A DNA stretch of 64,000 nucleotides from a bacterium (GTDB taxonomy: Bacteria > Chloroflexota > Dormibacteria > Aeolococcales > Bog-877). This document shows, piece by piece, positions 9,879-19,254 of the stretch. Every line of letters starts with the position of its first letter. Positions within the stretch are counted from its first letter, which is position 1. The stretch is from positions 1-64,000 of the forward strand of contig JAJYPP010000005.1 of assembly GCA_021795235.1 (NCBI GenBank), written 5' to 3'. A program made the translations under genes and the position numbers. Below the pieces are notes generated by a model. That model made no database searches. It was given only the letters and a program-made list of their open reading frames with translations, and was not told the DNA's origin.

Positions 9879-9978
9879 CTACCGCTGCGCCCAGTGGCCA
9901 TCCCGCCCCGCTGCCGAGTATAGGAGTGGGCGTCCAGGTTCACCGGGTCCACTTCGCTCAGGCCGGGGGGTCGTGCGC

Positions 9979-10758
9979 TCAATCGGGAATCTCGCGATGC
10001 CAGCGCACAACCCTCAGCCCGTGCTCCGAGAGGCGGGTCCCGAGTTCCGCCACGACCGCGACCGAGCGGTGGAAGCCCCCGGTGCAGCCGATCCCCAGGC
10101 GCACCACCTGCCGGCCCTGGGCAATCCAGGCCGGGCGCTGTTCCAAGACCAACCGCTCGACACCGGCCACCAGCAGGCCGGCCACCGGCTGGCCCATCAC
10201 GAACCCGAGAACGCTCGGATCCAGTCCGGACAAGGGGCGGAGCCGCTCCTCCCAGTAGGGGTTGCGCAGGGATCGAGCGTCGACGCACCAGTCGAGGTCG
10301 AGCGGCACACCCTTGGGGTAAGCGAACGACTCCAGAACCACGATTGGGCCCAACCCCTGGCCCAGGCCAGCCGCCCACAGACCTCGCACCCTGGCCCTCA
10401 GCAGTTCGGCGTTGAGGCGGGAGGCGTCAAGCACCACGCGCGAGCGGATCCGCAGCCCGTGCTGGCGCCGGCGGCTTTCGCGCAGCATCGCCAGCCCGGC
10501 CGACATCGACGCGGCGCGCCCGGAATCCACCAGGTGTGACAGGCACGAGATGGGGTCAGCCTCCAACCGCACCAGGAGATCCCACTCACCGCCGTCTGCC
10601 CGCTCCTGGAGCTCTTCTGGAGACCGCGACTCGGTGCCGTCCCAGGAGTCGACCAAAGCGCCGCCGGCTTCGAGTTCACCAACCACCGCATCCAATAGGG
10701 AGCCGGGGGGGCCGAAGACCAGCGCTGTCTGAGGTCCTGGGCGAATGGAGGGGGCCAA
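9979..10758 (-). CDS. rapZ: RapZ/YvcJ-family nucleotide-binding protein, degenerate P-loop
   Basis: RapZ/YvcJ proteins bind nucleotides, small RNAs or amino-sugar phosphates and help regulate cell-envelope metabolism. The C-terminal RapZ domain is intact (VVVLESFAYPKGVP, DARSLRNPYW, IGCTGGFHRSVAVV, RVVRWHREI). The N-terminal Walker A region reads FGPPGSLLDAV instead of GxxGxGKS/T, so the Lys-Ser/Thr that grips phosphate is gone and nucleotide hydrolysis is unlikely. At 259 residues it is about 25 shorter than usual. A TTG start at 10758, one base after the uvrC stop, is supported by AAGGAG ten bases upstream. Confidence 0.85.
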   Translation of the reverse strand: MAPSIRPGPQTALVFGPPGSLLDAVVGELEAGGALVDSWDGTESRSPEELQERADGGEWDLLVRLEADPISCLSHLVDSGRAASMSAGLAMLRESRRRQHGLRIRSRVVLDASRLNAELLRARVRGLWAAGLGQGLGPIVVLESFAYPKGVPLDLDWCVDARSLRNPYWEERLRPLSGLDPSVLGFVMGQPVAGLLVAGVERLVLEQRPAWIAQGRQVVRLGIGCTGGFHRSVAVVAELGTRLSEHGLRVVRWHREIPD

Positions 10759-10759
10759 G

Positions 10760-12715
10760 TTAGAGCAACTCCTTGATGGCGGCCGCCACCGGCCTGGTCA
10801 CCCCTGGTACGCCGGCGAGCTGCTCCAGGGATGCCTCCTTGATCGCGGTCAGGGACCCGAACTCCTGGAGGAGAGCCCGCTTGCGCTTCGGGCCCAGTCC
10901 GGTCACCTCGTCGAGGCGGCTGCGCAGCCCAGCCTTCTGACGCCGGGCTCGATGGCGGGTGATGGCGAAGCGGTGCGCCTCGTCGCGGATGCGCTGCACC
11001 AGGTAGAGGGCCGGGCTGCCTTGGGCGAGGTGCAACGGGTTCTTGGACCCCACCTGGTGTAGCTCCTCGAACCTCTTGGCCAGCCCGAAATGAGGAATCC
11101 CTTCCACACCCAGCCGGACCATGGCTCGGTGCGCGGCCGCCAATTGGCCCTCGCCCCCATCCACGATCACCAAGTCTGGGACCACTCCCAGACTTGCCTC
11201 CGGCTCAGCCTCGCGGTCGCGGACATGGCCGAAGCGGCGGGCGATCACCTCCTCCATGCTGGCGAAGTCGTTGGGGCCCTCAACGCTGCGAATCCCAAAG
11301 ATGCGGTAGTCCGAGACCTTGGGACTGCCGTGCTCGAAAACCACCATCGAGCCCACGCTCTGCTGGCCCATGGTGTTGCTGATGTCGTAACACTCCATCC
11401 GCACCGGAAGTTCGGCCAGAGCCAACTGGGTCCGCAGATCCCGTAAGGCGTTGAGACCGCGCTCGTGGTCGAAATCCTGGGCCACCACCGACTGGGCCAG
11501 GGCCGCTTCAGCGGTCTCCTCGGCTCGCGCCAACAACCGCCGCAGACCGCCCCGCTGCGGCACCCGGAGGTCCACTGGCCCGCCCCGCCTCTCCTCCAGG
11601 TACGTGGTCAGGAGCGGGCCTGACTCGGGTTGCACGGAGAGCACGATCGACCGCGGCAGGGTGGGGGTGTCGCTGTAGAGCTGAGCCAGAAAGGCGGACA
11701 GAATCTCGGCATCCGACCTTCCCTGGACGCCCTCCAGGGGGTGACGGGCGACCCCTTGGAGTCTCCCCTCCCGAACCGAGAGCACAGCCGCCATCCCCTG
11801 CGCTCCGCGACTGGCAAGACCGACCACGTCGATCTCCGAGCCCAACCGCGGTGAGGTCACCTGCTCCTCGGACAGCTTCCTGACCGCAGAGATCCGGTCG
11901 CGCAGAGCGGCGGCCCGTTCGAAATCAAGGGCCTCGCTGGCCTCGGCCATGGCCCCTTCCAGCCGGCCCAGCACAGTGCTGGTGTGCCCGCCCAGGAAGC
12001 TCGCCGCGTCGTCGAGGATCTGCTGGTAGCCTGCCGCATCGATACGACCCTCGCAGGGTCCGGCGCAGATCCCGAGGTGAAAGTCCAGGCAGACCCGGCC
12101 GCGCCTGTAAACCGGATCCGGGCAGCCACGAAAGGGTGCCGCCGCTCGCAGCTCGCGGACCGATCGGCGAATTCCCTTGGCGTCGGTGTAGGGCCCGAAG
12201 TACCGGGCCCCGTCCGCTCCCAACCTCCGGGTAAAGTCGGGTTTCGGAAACAGGCTGGGGTCCGGTCCCGGGCGGGTGGACTCGCGGACCACCGGTCGGG
12301 GCAGCCGGAAGTAGAGATAGTTCTTGTCGTCCCGGAGGCGGACGTTGAAGCGGGGGTGATGCCGCTTGATCAGCGTGTTCTCCAGGATCAGGGCCTGCTG
12401 CTCCGTCCCGGTCGCCACCACTTCGAAGTCGTGTGCCGACTCCGCCAGGCGACGGGTGCGGAGAGGCTGGGTCTGAGGCGCGCTGAAGTAGCTGCGCAGG
12501 CGATCTCGGAGCGAGGCCGACTTGCCGACGTAAATGACCCGCCCACTCTGATCTCGGAAGAGGTACACGCCGGGGCTGCGCGGCGCGGCGCGTAGGCGCG
12601 CCCGCAGCAGATCCGGTCGCTCGACCAGAGGCGCAGAGTACGGGCCTTTACCGTTGACGCCGTGCGCCACTTCGACACCGGCCTCGGGCGCCGGTGCGGG
12701 TTCGGAGGTCACCAT
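10760..12715 (-). CDS. uvrC: Excinuclease ABC subunit C
   Basis: This is the nuclease that makes both incisions in nucleotide excision repair. The 651 residues are complete. An N-terminal GIY-YIG domain (SPGVYLFRDQSGRVIYVGKS) cuts 3' of the lesion. A UVR motif for UvrB contact lies near residue 230 (AAALRDRISAVRKLSEEQ). An RNase H-like domain makes the 5' cut (ECYDISNTMG, YRIFGIRSVEGPNDFASM, VIVDGGEGQL), and a helix-hairpin-helix tail binds DNA. It sits between uvrA and rapZ, all on the minus strand. uvrB is not in this window. Confidence 0.96.
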   Translation of the reverse strand: MVTSEPAPAPEAGVEVAHGVNGKGPYSAPLVERPDLLRARLRAAPRSPGVYLFRDQSGRVIYVGKSASLRDRLRSYFSAPQTQPLRTRRLAESAHDFEVVATGTEQQALILENTLIKRHHPRFNVRLRDDKNYLYFRLPRPVVRESTRPGPDPSLFPKPDFTRRLGADGARYFGPYTDAKGIRRSVRELRAAAPFRGCPDPVYRRGRVCLDFHLGICAGPCEGRIDAAGYQQILDDAASFLGGHTSTVLGRLEGAMAEASEALDFERAAALRDRISAVRKLSEEQVTSPRLGSEIDVVGLASRGAQGMAAVLSVREGRLQGVARHPLEGVQGRSDAEILSAFLAQLYSDTPTLPRSIVLSVQPESGPLLTTYLEERRGGPVDLRVPQRGGLRRLLARAEETAEAALAQSVVAQDFDHERGLNALRDLRTQLALAELPVRMECYDISNTMGQQSVGSMVVFEHGSPKVSDYRIFGIRSVEGPNDFASMEEVIARRFGHVRDREAEPEASLGVVPDLVIVDGGEGQLAAAHRAMVRLGVEGIPHFGLAKRFEELHQVGSKNPLHLAQGSPALYLVQRIRDEAHRFAITRHRARRQKAGLRSRLDEVTGLGPKRKRALLQEFGSLTAIKEASLEQLAGVPGVTRPVAAAIKELL

Positions 12716-12721
12716 CCCAGG

Positions 12722-12874
12722 TTAGTGGATGCCGAGGACTCCCAGCACCATGCCGAGGACCAGCAACAGAGCGAAGATGGCCAGCAGGACCACGCCGAAG
12801 ATGCACGCTCCCCGCTGCCAACCCTGGAAGGTCGATGGCCGTTCCCCGGTCGGATCGGGGTCCTGGGACTTCAG
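12722..12874 (-). CDS. Possible 50-residue single-span membrane peptide
   Basis: Between uvrA and uvrC an open frame encodes a hydrophilic stretch (SQDPDPTGERPSTFQGWQRG) followed by one strong hydrophobic helix (CIFGVVLLAIFALLLVLGMV) and a short tail ending LGIH. The composition is what a real one-span membrane protein would have. I cannot find an ATG, GTG or TTG at a sensible place: the interval begins at a CTG overlapping the uvrA stop, and the frame stays open into uvrA. It could be a shadow frame, or a small gene with a non-standard start. Confidence 0.35.
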   Translation of the reverse strand: MKSQDPDPTGERPSTFQGWQRGACIFGVVLLAIFALLLVLGMVLGVLGIH

Positions 12875-15750
12875 ACCGCCACCGCCGCTCGGCGCTTGAC
12901 CGGCCGCGACGCCGCCCGCCGCAGCAACGGACCGAGGAACTCTCCGGTCGGGGAGTGGCGGGTCCGGGCCACGGCCTCCGGAGGGCCCTCAGCGACCACC
13001 ATCCCTCCCCCATCGCCCCCCTCTGGGCCGAGCTCAACAATCCAGTCCGCTGACTTCAGCACGTCCAGATTGTGTTCGATCACGACCACGGTGTTGCCCT
13101 GGTCCACCAGGCGGTGCAGCACCTCCAGGAGACGACTGACATCAGCAAAATGGAGGCCGGTGGTGGGCTCGTCCAGGATGTACATGGTGTTGCCGGTGCT
13201 GCGCCGGGAGAGTTCGGTCGCCAACTTCACGCGCTGAGCCTCGCCGCCGCTGAGCTGGGTCGCGGCCTGACCCAGATGCACGTACCCCAAGCCCACGTCG
13301 CTCAGAGTCTGCAGCTTGCGGGCGATCGCCGGCTGGTTGCGGAAGACCTCCAGCGCCTCCGACGCCGAGAGAGCGAGGACGTCCGCGATGGAGTGCCCCT
13401 TGAAGCGCACCTCCAGCACCTCGTGGGTGTAGCGCTGACCCTTGCACACTTCGCAGGTGACGTAGATATCGGGCAGGAAGTGCATCTCGATCTTGATCAA
13501 GCCGTCGCCCTCGCAGGCCTCGCAGCGTCCGCCCCGCACGTTGAATGAGAAGCGTCCGGGCCGATAGCCTCTCACCCGGGCCTCCGGCAGCTGGGCGAAG
13601 AGCTCCCGAATCGGGGTGAAGAGCCCGGTGTAGGTGGCCGGGTTGCTCCTTGGAGTCCGCCCGATGGGAGCCTGATCCACGTCGACGACCTTGTCCAGCT
13701 GACCCAGGCCCTCGATGCGGTCGTGGGCGGAGGGACGTTGCTTGGCGGAGTAGAAATGTTGGGCCAGGCGCCGGTAGAGGATGTCGTTGACCAAGGTGCT
13801 CTTGCCCGAACCGCTGACACCGGCGACTCCCACCAGGCAGCCCAGAGGGATGTCCACGTCGATGTCCTTGAGATTGTTGGCGCGGGCGCCACGTACCGTG
13901 ACGGTCCCGGACGGTCGCCGGCGGTGGCGCGGGACCGGGATCGCCAGCCGTCCTGTCAGGTACTGCCCCGTCACCGACCGCGGCACCTCCATCACCTCGG
14001 CCACTGTCCCGGCGGCCACCACCTCGCCTCCGTGCTCCCCAGCTCCGGGCCCCATGTCGACCACGAAATCCGCGGCCCGGATGGTCTCCTCATCGTGCTC
14101 CACCACCATCACGGTGTTGCCCAGGTCACGCAGCCGGAAGAGCGTGGCGAGCAGCTTGGCGTTGTCTCGTTGATGGAGACCGATGCTGGGCTCGTCGAGG
14201 ATGTACAGGACGCCTGTGAGGCGACTCCCGATTTGCGTCGCCAGCCGGATGCGCTGGGCCTCGCCTCCGGACAGAGTGGCGGCTCCTCGATCCAGGGTCA
14301 GGTACTGCAGCCCGACATCGCGGAGGAACCCGAGCCGCTCGCGGATCTCCTTCAGGATCCGGCGCGCGATCTCCTGCTCTCGATCCGGCAGCTGCCAGGA
14401 CTCCACCTCGACCAGGGAGCGCTCCACTGGCAGCGAGCAGAGATCCATGATTCCCGTCCCACTGACGGTGACAGCCAGGAACTCGGGCCGCAGTCTTCGC
14501 CCCTTACAGGTGGGACAGGGGCGTTGCATCATCAGCTTCTCAATCCCCTCTTTCACGGACTCCGATTCGGTTTCGCGGTAGCGCCGCTCAAGGTTGGGAA
14601 TGATGCCTTCGAACTTGGCCCGGTACTGGTGCACCCTCCCGCGGGATGTGCGCATCGACATAGCAACCGTCTGACCTGGCTTCAGGCCGTAGAGGATCAG
14701 CTCCTGTTGCGCCCGGGTCAGCGAGGACCAGGGACGGTCAAGGGGGATCCGGTGCTCGCCGCAGACCGTCCTGACCAGATCGTCCATCCACTGCTGGGCC
14801 GGTCCCCAACTCCAGCCTGACGCGGCGCCTTCGGCGATGGACCGCTCAGGGTCGTGGATCAGCGACTCGGGGTCCACTTCCAGCTTGGCCCCCAGACCGG
14901 TGCAGGCTGGGCAGGCGCCGTGGGGATTGTTGAAGGAGAAGTTGCGGGGCTGTGGTTCCTCCATGGAGATGCCGTCGTAGACGCACGCGAACCTTTGCGA
15001 GAAGAGCAAGTCCTCCATCCCCGAACTGGGATCGGCCGACGCCACCACCACGGTGCCGCTAGCTAGCCCCGCCGCCTGCTCGCATGACTCGCGCAGACGC
15101 GAGATGTCGGAGCCGTCCACGACCAGCCGGTCGACCACGATCTCCAGGTCGTGCTTGTAGCGCTTGTCCAGGGCCGGGATGCCATCCAGCTCATGAACCG
15201 TCCCATCGACCCTCATCCTCACGTAACCCTGCCGACGGGCCTGGTCGATGATCCCCAGGTGCTCTCCCTTCCGGCTCTGGATCATGGGTGCCAGGATGAG
15301 GATGCGAGAGCCAGCGGGAAGCTGGGCCACCTGGTCGGCGATCTGCTCCACTGTCTGGCGGGAGATCTCGCGGCCGCACTTGGGACAGTGGGGATGGCCG
15401 ACCCGGGCGTAGAGCAGCCGGAGGTAGTCGTAGATCTCGGTGACCGTGCCCACCGTCGACCGGGGGTTCCGGCCCGCGCCCTTCTGGTCGATCGAGATCG
15501 CCGGCGAGAGGCCGTCGATGTGATCCACGTCCGGCTTCTCCATCTGCCCCAGGAACTGGCGGGCGTATGCCGAAAGCGACTCCACATAGCGGCGCTGGCC
15601 CTCCGCGTAGATGGTGTCGAAGGCCAGGGACGACTTGCCCGAGCCACTGAGCCCAGTGATTACGGTGAGCCGATCCCGGGGGATGTCGATGTCGACATCC
15701 CGCAGGTTGTGCTCGCGCGCTCCTCTCACCGCGACGAATGCCTGGGCCAT
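12871..15750 (-). CDS. uvrA: Excinuclease ABC subunit A
   Basis: UvrA is the damage-sensing ABC ATPase of nucleotide excision repair. The 959 residues show both nucleotide-binding halves: Walker A GLSGSGKSSLAFD and signature LSGGEAQRIRLATQIGS, then GVSGSGKSTLVND and LSGGEAQRVKLATEL. Three zinc modules are visible (CPKCGREI, CPTCKGRRL, CEACEGDG with CEVCKGQRY). The ATG at 15750 gives the standard N-terminus AFVAVRGAREHNLRDVDIDI. Upstream open sequence back to 15951 is not coding. A LexA-type box lies about 90 bp upstream, so the gene is probably SOS-induced. Confidence 0.96.
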   Translation of the reverse strand: MAQAFVAVRGAREHNLRDVDIDIPRDRLTVITGLSGSGKSSLAFDTIYAEGQRRYVESLSAYARQFLGQMEKPDVDHIDGLSPAISIDQKGAGRNPRSTVGTVTEIYDYLRLLYARVGHPHCPKCGREISRQTVEQIADQVAQLPAGSRILILAPMIQSRKGEHLGIIDQARRQGYVRMRVDGTVHELDGIPALDKRYKHDLEIVVDRLVVDGSDISRLRESCEQAAGLASGTVVVASADPSSGMEDLLFSQRFACVYDGISMEEPQPRNFSFNNPHGACPACTGLGAKLEVDPESLIHDPERSIAEGAASGWSWGPAQQWMDDLVRTVCGEHRIPLDRPWSSLTRAQQELILYGLKPGQTVAMSMRTSRGRVHQYRAKFEGIIPNLERRYRETESESVKEGIEKLMMQRPCPTCKGRRLRPEFLAVTVSGTGIMDLCSLPVERSLVEVESWQLPDREQEIARRILKEIRERLGFLRDVGLQYLTLDRGAATLSGGEAQRIRLATQIGSRLTGVLYILDEPSIGLHQRDNAKLLATLFRLRDLGNTVMVVEHDEETIRAADFVVDMGPGAGEHGGEVVAAGTVAEVMEVPRSVTGQYLTGRLAIPVPRHRRRPSGTVTVRGARANNLKDIDVDIPLGCLVGVAGVSGSGKSTLVNDILYRRLAQHFYSAKQRPSAHDRIEGLGQLDKVVDVDQAPIGRTPRSNPATYTGLFTPIRELFAQLPEARVRGYRPGRFSFNVRGGRCEACEGDGLIKIEMHFLPDIYVTCEVCKGQRYTHEVLEVRFKGHSIADVLALSASEALEVFRNQPAIARKLQTLSDVGLGYVHLGQAATQLSGGEAQRVKLATELSRRSTGNTMYILDEPTTGLHFADVSRLLEVLHRLVDQGNTVVVIEHNLDVLKSADWIVELGPEGGDGGGMVVAEGPPEAVARTRHSPTGEFLGPLLRRAASRPVKRRAAVAV

Positions 15751-15838
15751 CACCACAAGCGTACCGGCCCAGCCGCGGCTCGTCGGCCCGGCCGAAACGC
15801 GGCCCCGCTGGTTAACTGTCCGACTCTGGCATCTGCAA

Positions 15839-15858
15839 CGAACACACGTTCTATTATA
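15839..15858 (-). promoter_or_regulatory. uvrA promoter -10 with SOS (LexA) box
   Basis: On the minus strand a perfect TATAAT (15858-15853) is followed at once by AGAACGTGTGTTCG (15852-15839), which holds the inverted repeat GAAC-N4-GTTC. That is the LexA box of Gram-positive bacteria, Actinomycetota and Chloroflexota. LexA bound here would block polymerase at the -10. The site lies in the gap shared with the divergent amidase gene. It is read from the sequence; binding is inferred. Confidence 0.75.
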
Positions 15859-15905
15859 CGCGACTCCCCTCCCAGAATCCATGGACAATGCGAGACTGGG
15901 GCCGG

Positions 15906-17357
15906 ATGGACAGCATGCTGCCGGGTTGGCCCTCGCTGGGGGAGCTCTCACAGATGGTCAGGGCGGGCACGGTCTCGCCCACCGAACTGGTGAGCATGAG
16001 CTACTCCCGGATCGCGCTCCTCAATCCTTTGGTGAACGCTTTCGTCGCCACCTGCGAGGAGCGAGCTCAAACCGAGGCAGGCCGAGCCGAGGCTCGGGTG
16101 CGTCGGGGCGATGCCCGCCCCCTCGAGGGGATTCCCGTGGCGATCAAGGACAACGCCGCGGTGGAGGGAATGCCCCTGACCGAAGGCTCGCGCAGTTCGA
16201 GCCTGGAGCCGGCGGCCTCCGACGCCGAGGTGGTGGCCCGATTGCGGCGGGCCGGCGCGATCGTGGTCGGGAAGACCAACCTGCCGGAGTTCGGGTCCTT
16301 ACCCGTAACTGAGAGCGAGCTCCTCGGAGCCTGCCGCAACCCCTGGGACCCCAGCCTCACCCCCGGAGGTTCCAGCGGCGGATCGGCCGCGGCGGTGGCG
16401 GCGGGGATGGTGCCGGTCGCGCACGGGAACGACGGTGGCGGCAGCCTTCGTATCCCCGCCTCCTGCTGCGGTGTCTTGGGGCTCAAGCCGGCCCGGGGCC
16501 GCATCTCGCTGAGTCCCTCGCCGGACGGTACCGGGATGGGCCTGGTGACTCCTGGATTCCTGACCACCAGAACCGCCGACATGGCCCTGTTGCTGGATCT
16601 GACCAGCGGACCGGCGCCTGGAGATCCGTATCACGCACCCCGGCCAAGGCTGCCGTTCGCGGCTGCCCTTGCCAACGACGGACCGTCCCTCAGGATCGGC
16701 TGGACGACTAAGCCACCGGTCGAGGCGGCGGTCGCGCCAGCTTGCGCTGCGGCCGTCGAGGACGCCGCCCGGATCCTGGCCGGCCATGGCCACCGGGTGG
16801 CTGAGATCGACCCCGGCTGGACCCGAGATTGGTTGGCGGAGGAGTTCCGCCGAGTTTGGGCAGCCGGGATCTCGGCGACGGTGCTCGGCCTCGCAGACGG
16901 TCCATCCGGGACACCCGACATAGAGGCGCACATCGCAGCCCTGGCCAACTTGGGGGCCGAGATCAGCGCCGGAGAGTTGCTGATGAGCGAAGCTCGACTG
17001 CAGCTTCACGCGCGCGAGGTGGCCGCTCTCTGGCGGGATTGGGACGTCATCATGACCCCCACCCTGGCCTCTCCCCCGCTGCGCGTGGGTGAGCTGTTTG
17101 AGGGGAGCGTCGCCAACCCGCTGGAGCCGATGGCTAGAGCCGACCGCTTCACCCCCTTTACCCCGTTGTTCAACGTGACCGGACAGCCGGCCCTGTCGAC
17201 GCCCACCAGCTGGGCCGACGGCATCCCTATCGGCGTGCAGCTGGCGGCGGGGCCCTACCGGGAGGACCTGCTACTGCGGCTGTCCATCCAGCTGGAACAC
17301 TCGACCAGGTGGATTGCTAGGCGGCCACCGGCTCGAAGCTGGAATCAGAGCACGTAG
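15906..17357 (+). CDS. Amidase-signature family hydrolase
   Basis: The protein is about 483 residues. The Ser-cis-Ser-Lys triad of the family is present: Lys in GIPVAIKDN, the cis-Ser in TPGGSSGGSAAAVAAG, and the nucleophile Ser in NDGGGSLRIPAS. The rest (GKTNLPEFG, GLKPARGRISL, PTLASPPLRVGEL, NVTGQPALSTP) also fits. Substrate cannot be told; it is a stand-alone amidase, not obviously GatA, because gatB and gatC are absent. Possible starts are 15888, 15906 and 15915; 15906 follows a GGGG-rich stretch. It is divergent from uvrA. Confidence 0.88.
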   Translation: MDSMLPGWPSLGELSQMVRAGTVSPTELVSMSYSRIALLNPLVNAFVATCEERAQTEAGRAEARVRRGDARPLEGIPVAIKDNAAVEGMPLTEGSRSSSLEPAASDAEVVARLRRAGAIVVGKTNLPEFGSLPVTESELLGACRNPWDPSLTPGGSSGGSAAAVAAGMVPVAHGNDGGGSLRIPASCCGVLGLKPARGRISLSPSPDGTGMGLVTPGFLTTRTADMALLLDLTSGPAPGDPYHAPRPRLPFAAALANDGPSLRIGWTTKPPVEAAVAPACAAAVEDAARILAGHGHRVAEIDPGWTRDWLAEEFRRVWAAGISATVLGLADGPSGTPDIEAHIAALANLGAEISAGELLMSEARLQLHAREVAALWRDWDVIMTPTLASPPLRVGELFEGSVANPLEPMARADRFTPFTPLFNVTGQPALSTPTSWADGIPIGVQLAAGPYREDLLLRLSIQLEHSTRWIARRPPARSWNQST

Positions 17358-17725
17358 GTGGGCCCGGCCGGGAGCCCGCGATCACTGACACGCTTTGGCC
17401 CGCCGGGCCGTTCGACGCGCCGGGCCCTGCGAAGCGCGTTCTGGCTCTCCGGCCAAGGGGCCTGGATCGTGCGGTTGGCGTCCCAGCTCCCACGGCTCCA
17501 GTGGACGGCCGCCAGCTAGGCAGACGGATCCCGGGCCCTCGGGCGGAGGTTGCGACCGCCCAGCCCATGGTCCCGCGCAAGCCCGTCGTCGGTGAACGTC
17601 CGGAATGGCTGCGTGCTCCGCTCCCGCACGATCTTGATAGCCCGGTACGCTGACCTGCTGCGGGTATAGTTGTGTGAGCAAACACACGCCTTTCCTGTGG
17701 GACCAGTGGCACGGAGGACATTCGA
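17358..17725. other. Intergenic region, no gene recognised
   Basis: No plausible gene. It contains a GC-rich perfect palindrome GGCCCGCCGGGCC (17397-17409) after the amidase, with no T-run behind it. Near 17668 a GTGTG / CACAC inverted pair sits about 45 bp before the DoxX start and may belong to its control region. Confidence 0.4.
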
Positions 17726-18187
17726 ATGAGTAAGTCTGACATCGGCCTGCTCGCCTTGCGGGTGGGAGCAGGGTCAATCCTGGCCGCCCATGGCCTGCCC
17801 AAGCTCTTCGGTGGGGCCGACCGGCAGCCGCCAGAGGTGTTGTCGACACTGCTGGGATCGAACTACGCCCCCGCCTGGCAGAAGAGTGGCACGACCAACT
17901 TCGCCAACGCGCTCAGGTCGATGGGGGTGCCCCGTCCGGAGGTGGCTGCCACGGCCAGCGGGCTGGCGGAATTTGGAGGCGGAATCGCCCTATTGCTTGG
18001 GGCTGCCACCCCGGTCGCGGCGGCGGTGATCGCCGCCAACATGACGGTAGCCGTCCGCAAGGCACATTGGAAGACAGGGTTCTACGGCACCGGCGGATTC
18101 GAGTTCGCGATGTTGCTGGGCGCCGCGGCGCTGGCGATTGGTTTGACGGGCCCGGGACGCATCTCCGTCGATCACCTCTTTAGCTGA
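17726..18187 (+). CDS. DoxX family membrane protein
   Basis: The 153-residue protein has four hydrophobic segments and the family blocks ALRVGAGSILAAHGLPKLFGG, LAEFGGGIALLLG, PVAAAVIAANM and GFEFAMLLGAAALAIGLTGPG. DoxX proteins are small inner-membrane proteins linked to redox balance or quinone-dependent thiosulfate oxidation; the specific reaction here is unknown. The ATG at 17726 has GGAGG upstream. It stands alone, convergent with the DUF488 gene. Confidence 0.85.
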   Translation: MSKSDIGLLALRVGAGSILAAHGLPKLFGGADRQPPEVLSTLLGSNYAPAWQKSGTTNFANALRSMGVPRPEVAATASGLAEFGGGIALLLGAATPVAAAVIAANMTVAVRKAHWKTGFYGTGGFEFAMLLGAAALAIGLTGPGRISVDHLFS

Positions 18188-18404
18188 GTGGGCCTCCAAG
18201 ATCGTGTCGGCTCCGATCTCCAGCCCTCCGGTCCGCAGCGTGTGTGCTCCCGGGTAGTCCATCTGGGTCTGGCGGCCGGCGCACTCACGTGGTAGCAATG
18301 GCGCCATGGCTTGGTCGTTACCCGCGCCATGCGCCATATCCTCGATGTTCCTGAATGAGCTGGGCCCCCTTCCCTCCAGGGCTACCGGGCGGAGTTGACC
18401 GCCC

Positions 18405-18791
18405 TCATCTGGCCGCGGCTACAGCGGGCCTGCTCAAGCGCTCGGCTAGCACTTCGGCGAGGATCACCGCGGCTGAGAGGTGCAGCGCTCTGGTGGCGGT
18501 CACCAGGGTGAGCTGGCTATCATGGGCCAGCTCCACCAGGCGGGCCAACTCCTCCGCCGCGGCGCCCGTGCCGAGCTCACCGCGGTAGCGGACGGCGAAT
18601 TCTGGTCGCCTGGCGGGTAGATGGCCGTACCAGCGGCGAAGCTCGCTGCTCGGCGCAACTTGCTTCAGCCATCGATCGAATAGGGGCGACTCGCGGGCCA
18701 CGCCCCTGGGCCAGAGCCTATCGACCAGGATCCGCTCACCCTCCCCTGGCGCCCGTGGCTCGTAGATCCTGGCCAGCCCCACCTCTGCCAC
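18405..18791 (-). CDS. DUF488 family protein (YeaO-like)
   Basis: The 128-residue product carries the DUF488 hallmarks: ILVDRLWPRGVARE, WLKQVAPSSELRRWYGH, FAVRYRGEL and LTLVTATRALHLSAAVIL. The family is common in bacteria but its biochemical role is unknown. The GTG start at 18791 lies four bases after the stop of the upstream hypothetical gene, so the two form a unit. A longer open frame extends to 19181, but that part has the composition of a shadow of the upstream gene. Confidence 0.85.
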   Translation of the reverse strand: MAEVGLARIYEPRAPGEGERILVDRLWPRGVARESPLFDRWLKQVAPSSELRRWYGHLPARRPEFAVRYRGELGTGAAAEELARLVELAHDSQLTLVTATRALHLSAAVILAEVLAERLSRPAVAAAR

Positions 18792-18795
18792 CGGG

Positions 18796-19254
18796 TCATC
18801 GCCTGGCGGATAGGCTGAGGGCGGCCAGCTCGACCGCTGCTTCGACCTGCGCCAAGAACTCGAAGTGTTCATTGCGCTCCAGCCAGACTCGGGCCACCTG
18901 CGGGTCCACGACCTTGGACCACGGATTGCGGTCGCCCCGGTCGGACCAGTGCCACACCGTCCATGTGCCCCGCTTCTCCTGCAAGGCCTCGTGCTCTTCG
19001 CAGGAGCCGGTCGCGAACGAGACGGAGTTGCCGGCGGCACAGGTAGTTCCCTCCGGGAACCAGCGCTCTGCTGGCCCGCCCGCGCCATCCACGGTCCCGG
19101 GCGGGCGCGGTTGGTGATCATCAAGACTCGGATCCGCTGGCCCCACCTGATGATCATGCTCCGCGGCGCTGAAGACTGCAACCTCGGATCGTCTCAGAGT
19201 TCGTAGGCGTTCCTCGACCCGCGTGAGCCGCGCCAGCCCGTCCCCGGTTGCCAA
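18796..19254 (-). CDS. Hypothetical protein upstream of DUF488 gene
   Basis: The frame encodes up to 152 residues that I do not recognise. The second half looks like a real folded protein (GTWTVWHWSDRGDRNPWSKVV, RVWLERNEHFEFLAQVEAA), rich in Trp and acidic residues. The N-terminal half is less convincing. The frame has no internal ATG; the TTG at 19254 is the outermost start and the true one may be further in. It is four bases from the DUF488 gene, suggesting joint expression. Confidence 0.5.
   Translation of the reverse strand: MATGDGLARLTRVEERLRTLRRSEVAVFSAAEHDHQVGPADPSLDDHQPRPPGTVDGAGGPAERWFPEGTTCAAGNSVSFATGSCEEHEALQEKRGTWTVWHWSDRGDRNPWSKVVDPQVARVWLERNEHFEFLAQVEAAVELAALSLSARR

Noticed and set aside
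13723-14820. Plus-strand frame of 365 codons inside uvrA
   Set aside because: Antisense shadow of uvrA; composition only reflects codon bias.
17397-17409. GC-rich palindrome after the amidase as a terminator
   Set aside because: No T-run follows and the stem is short, so a rho-independent terminator cannot be supported.
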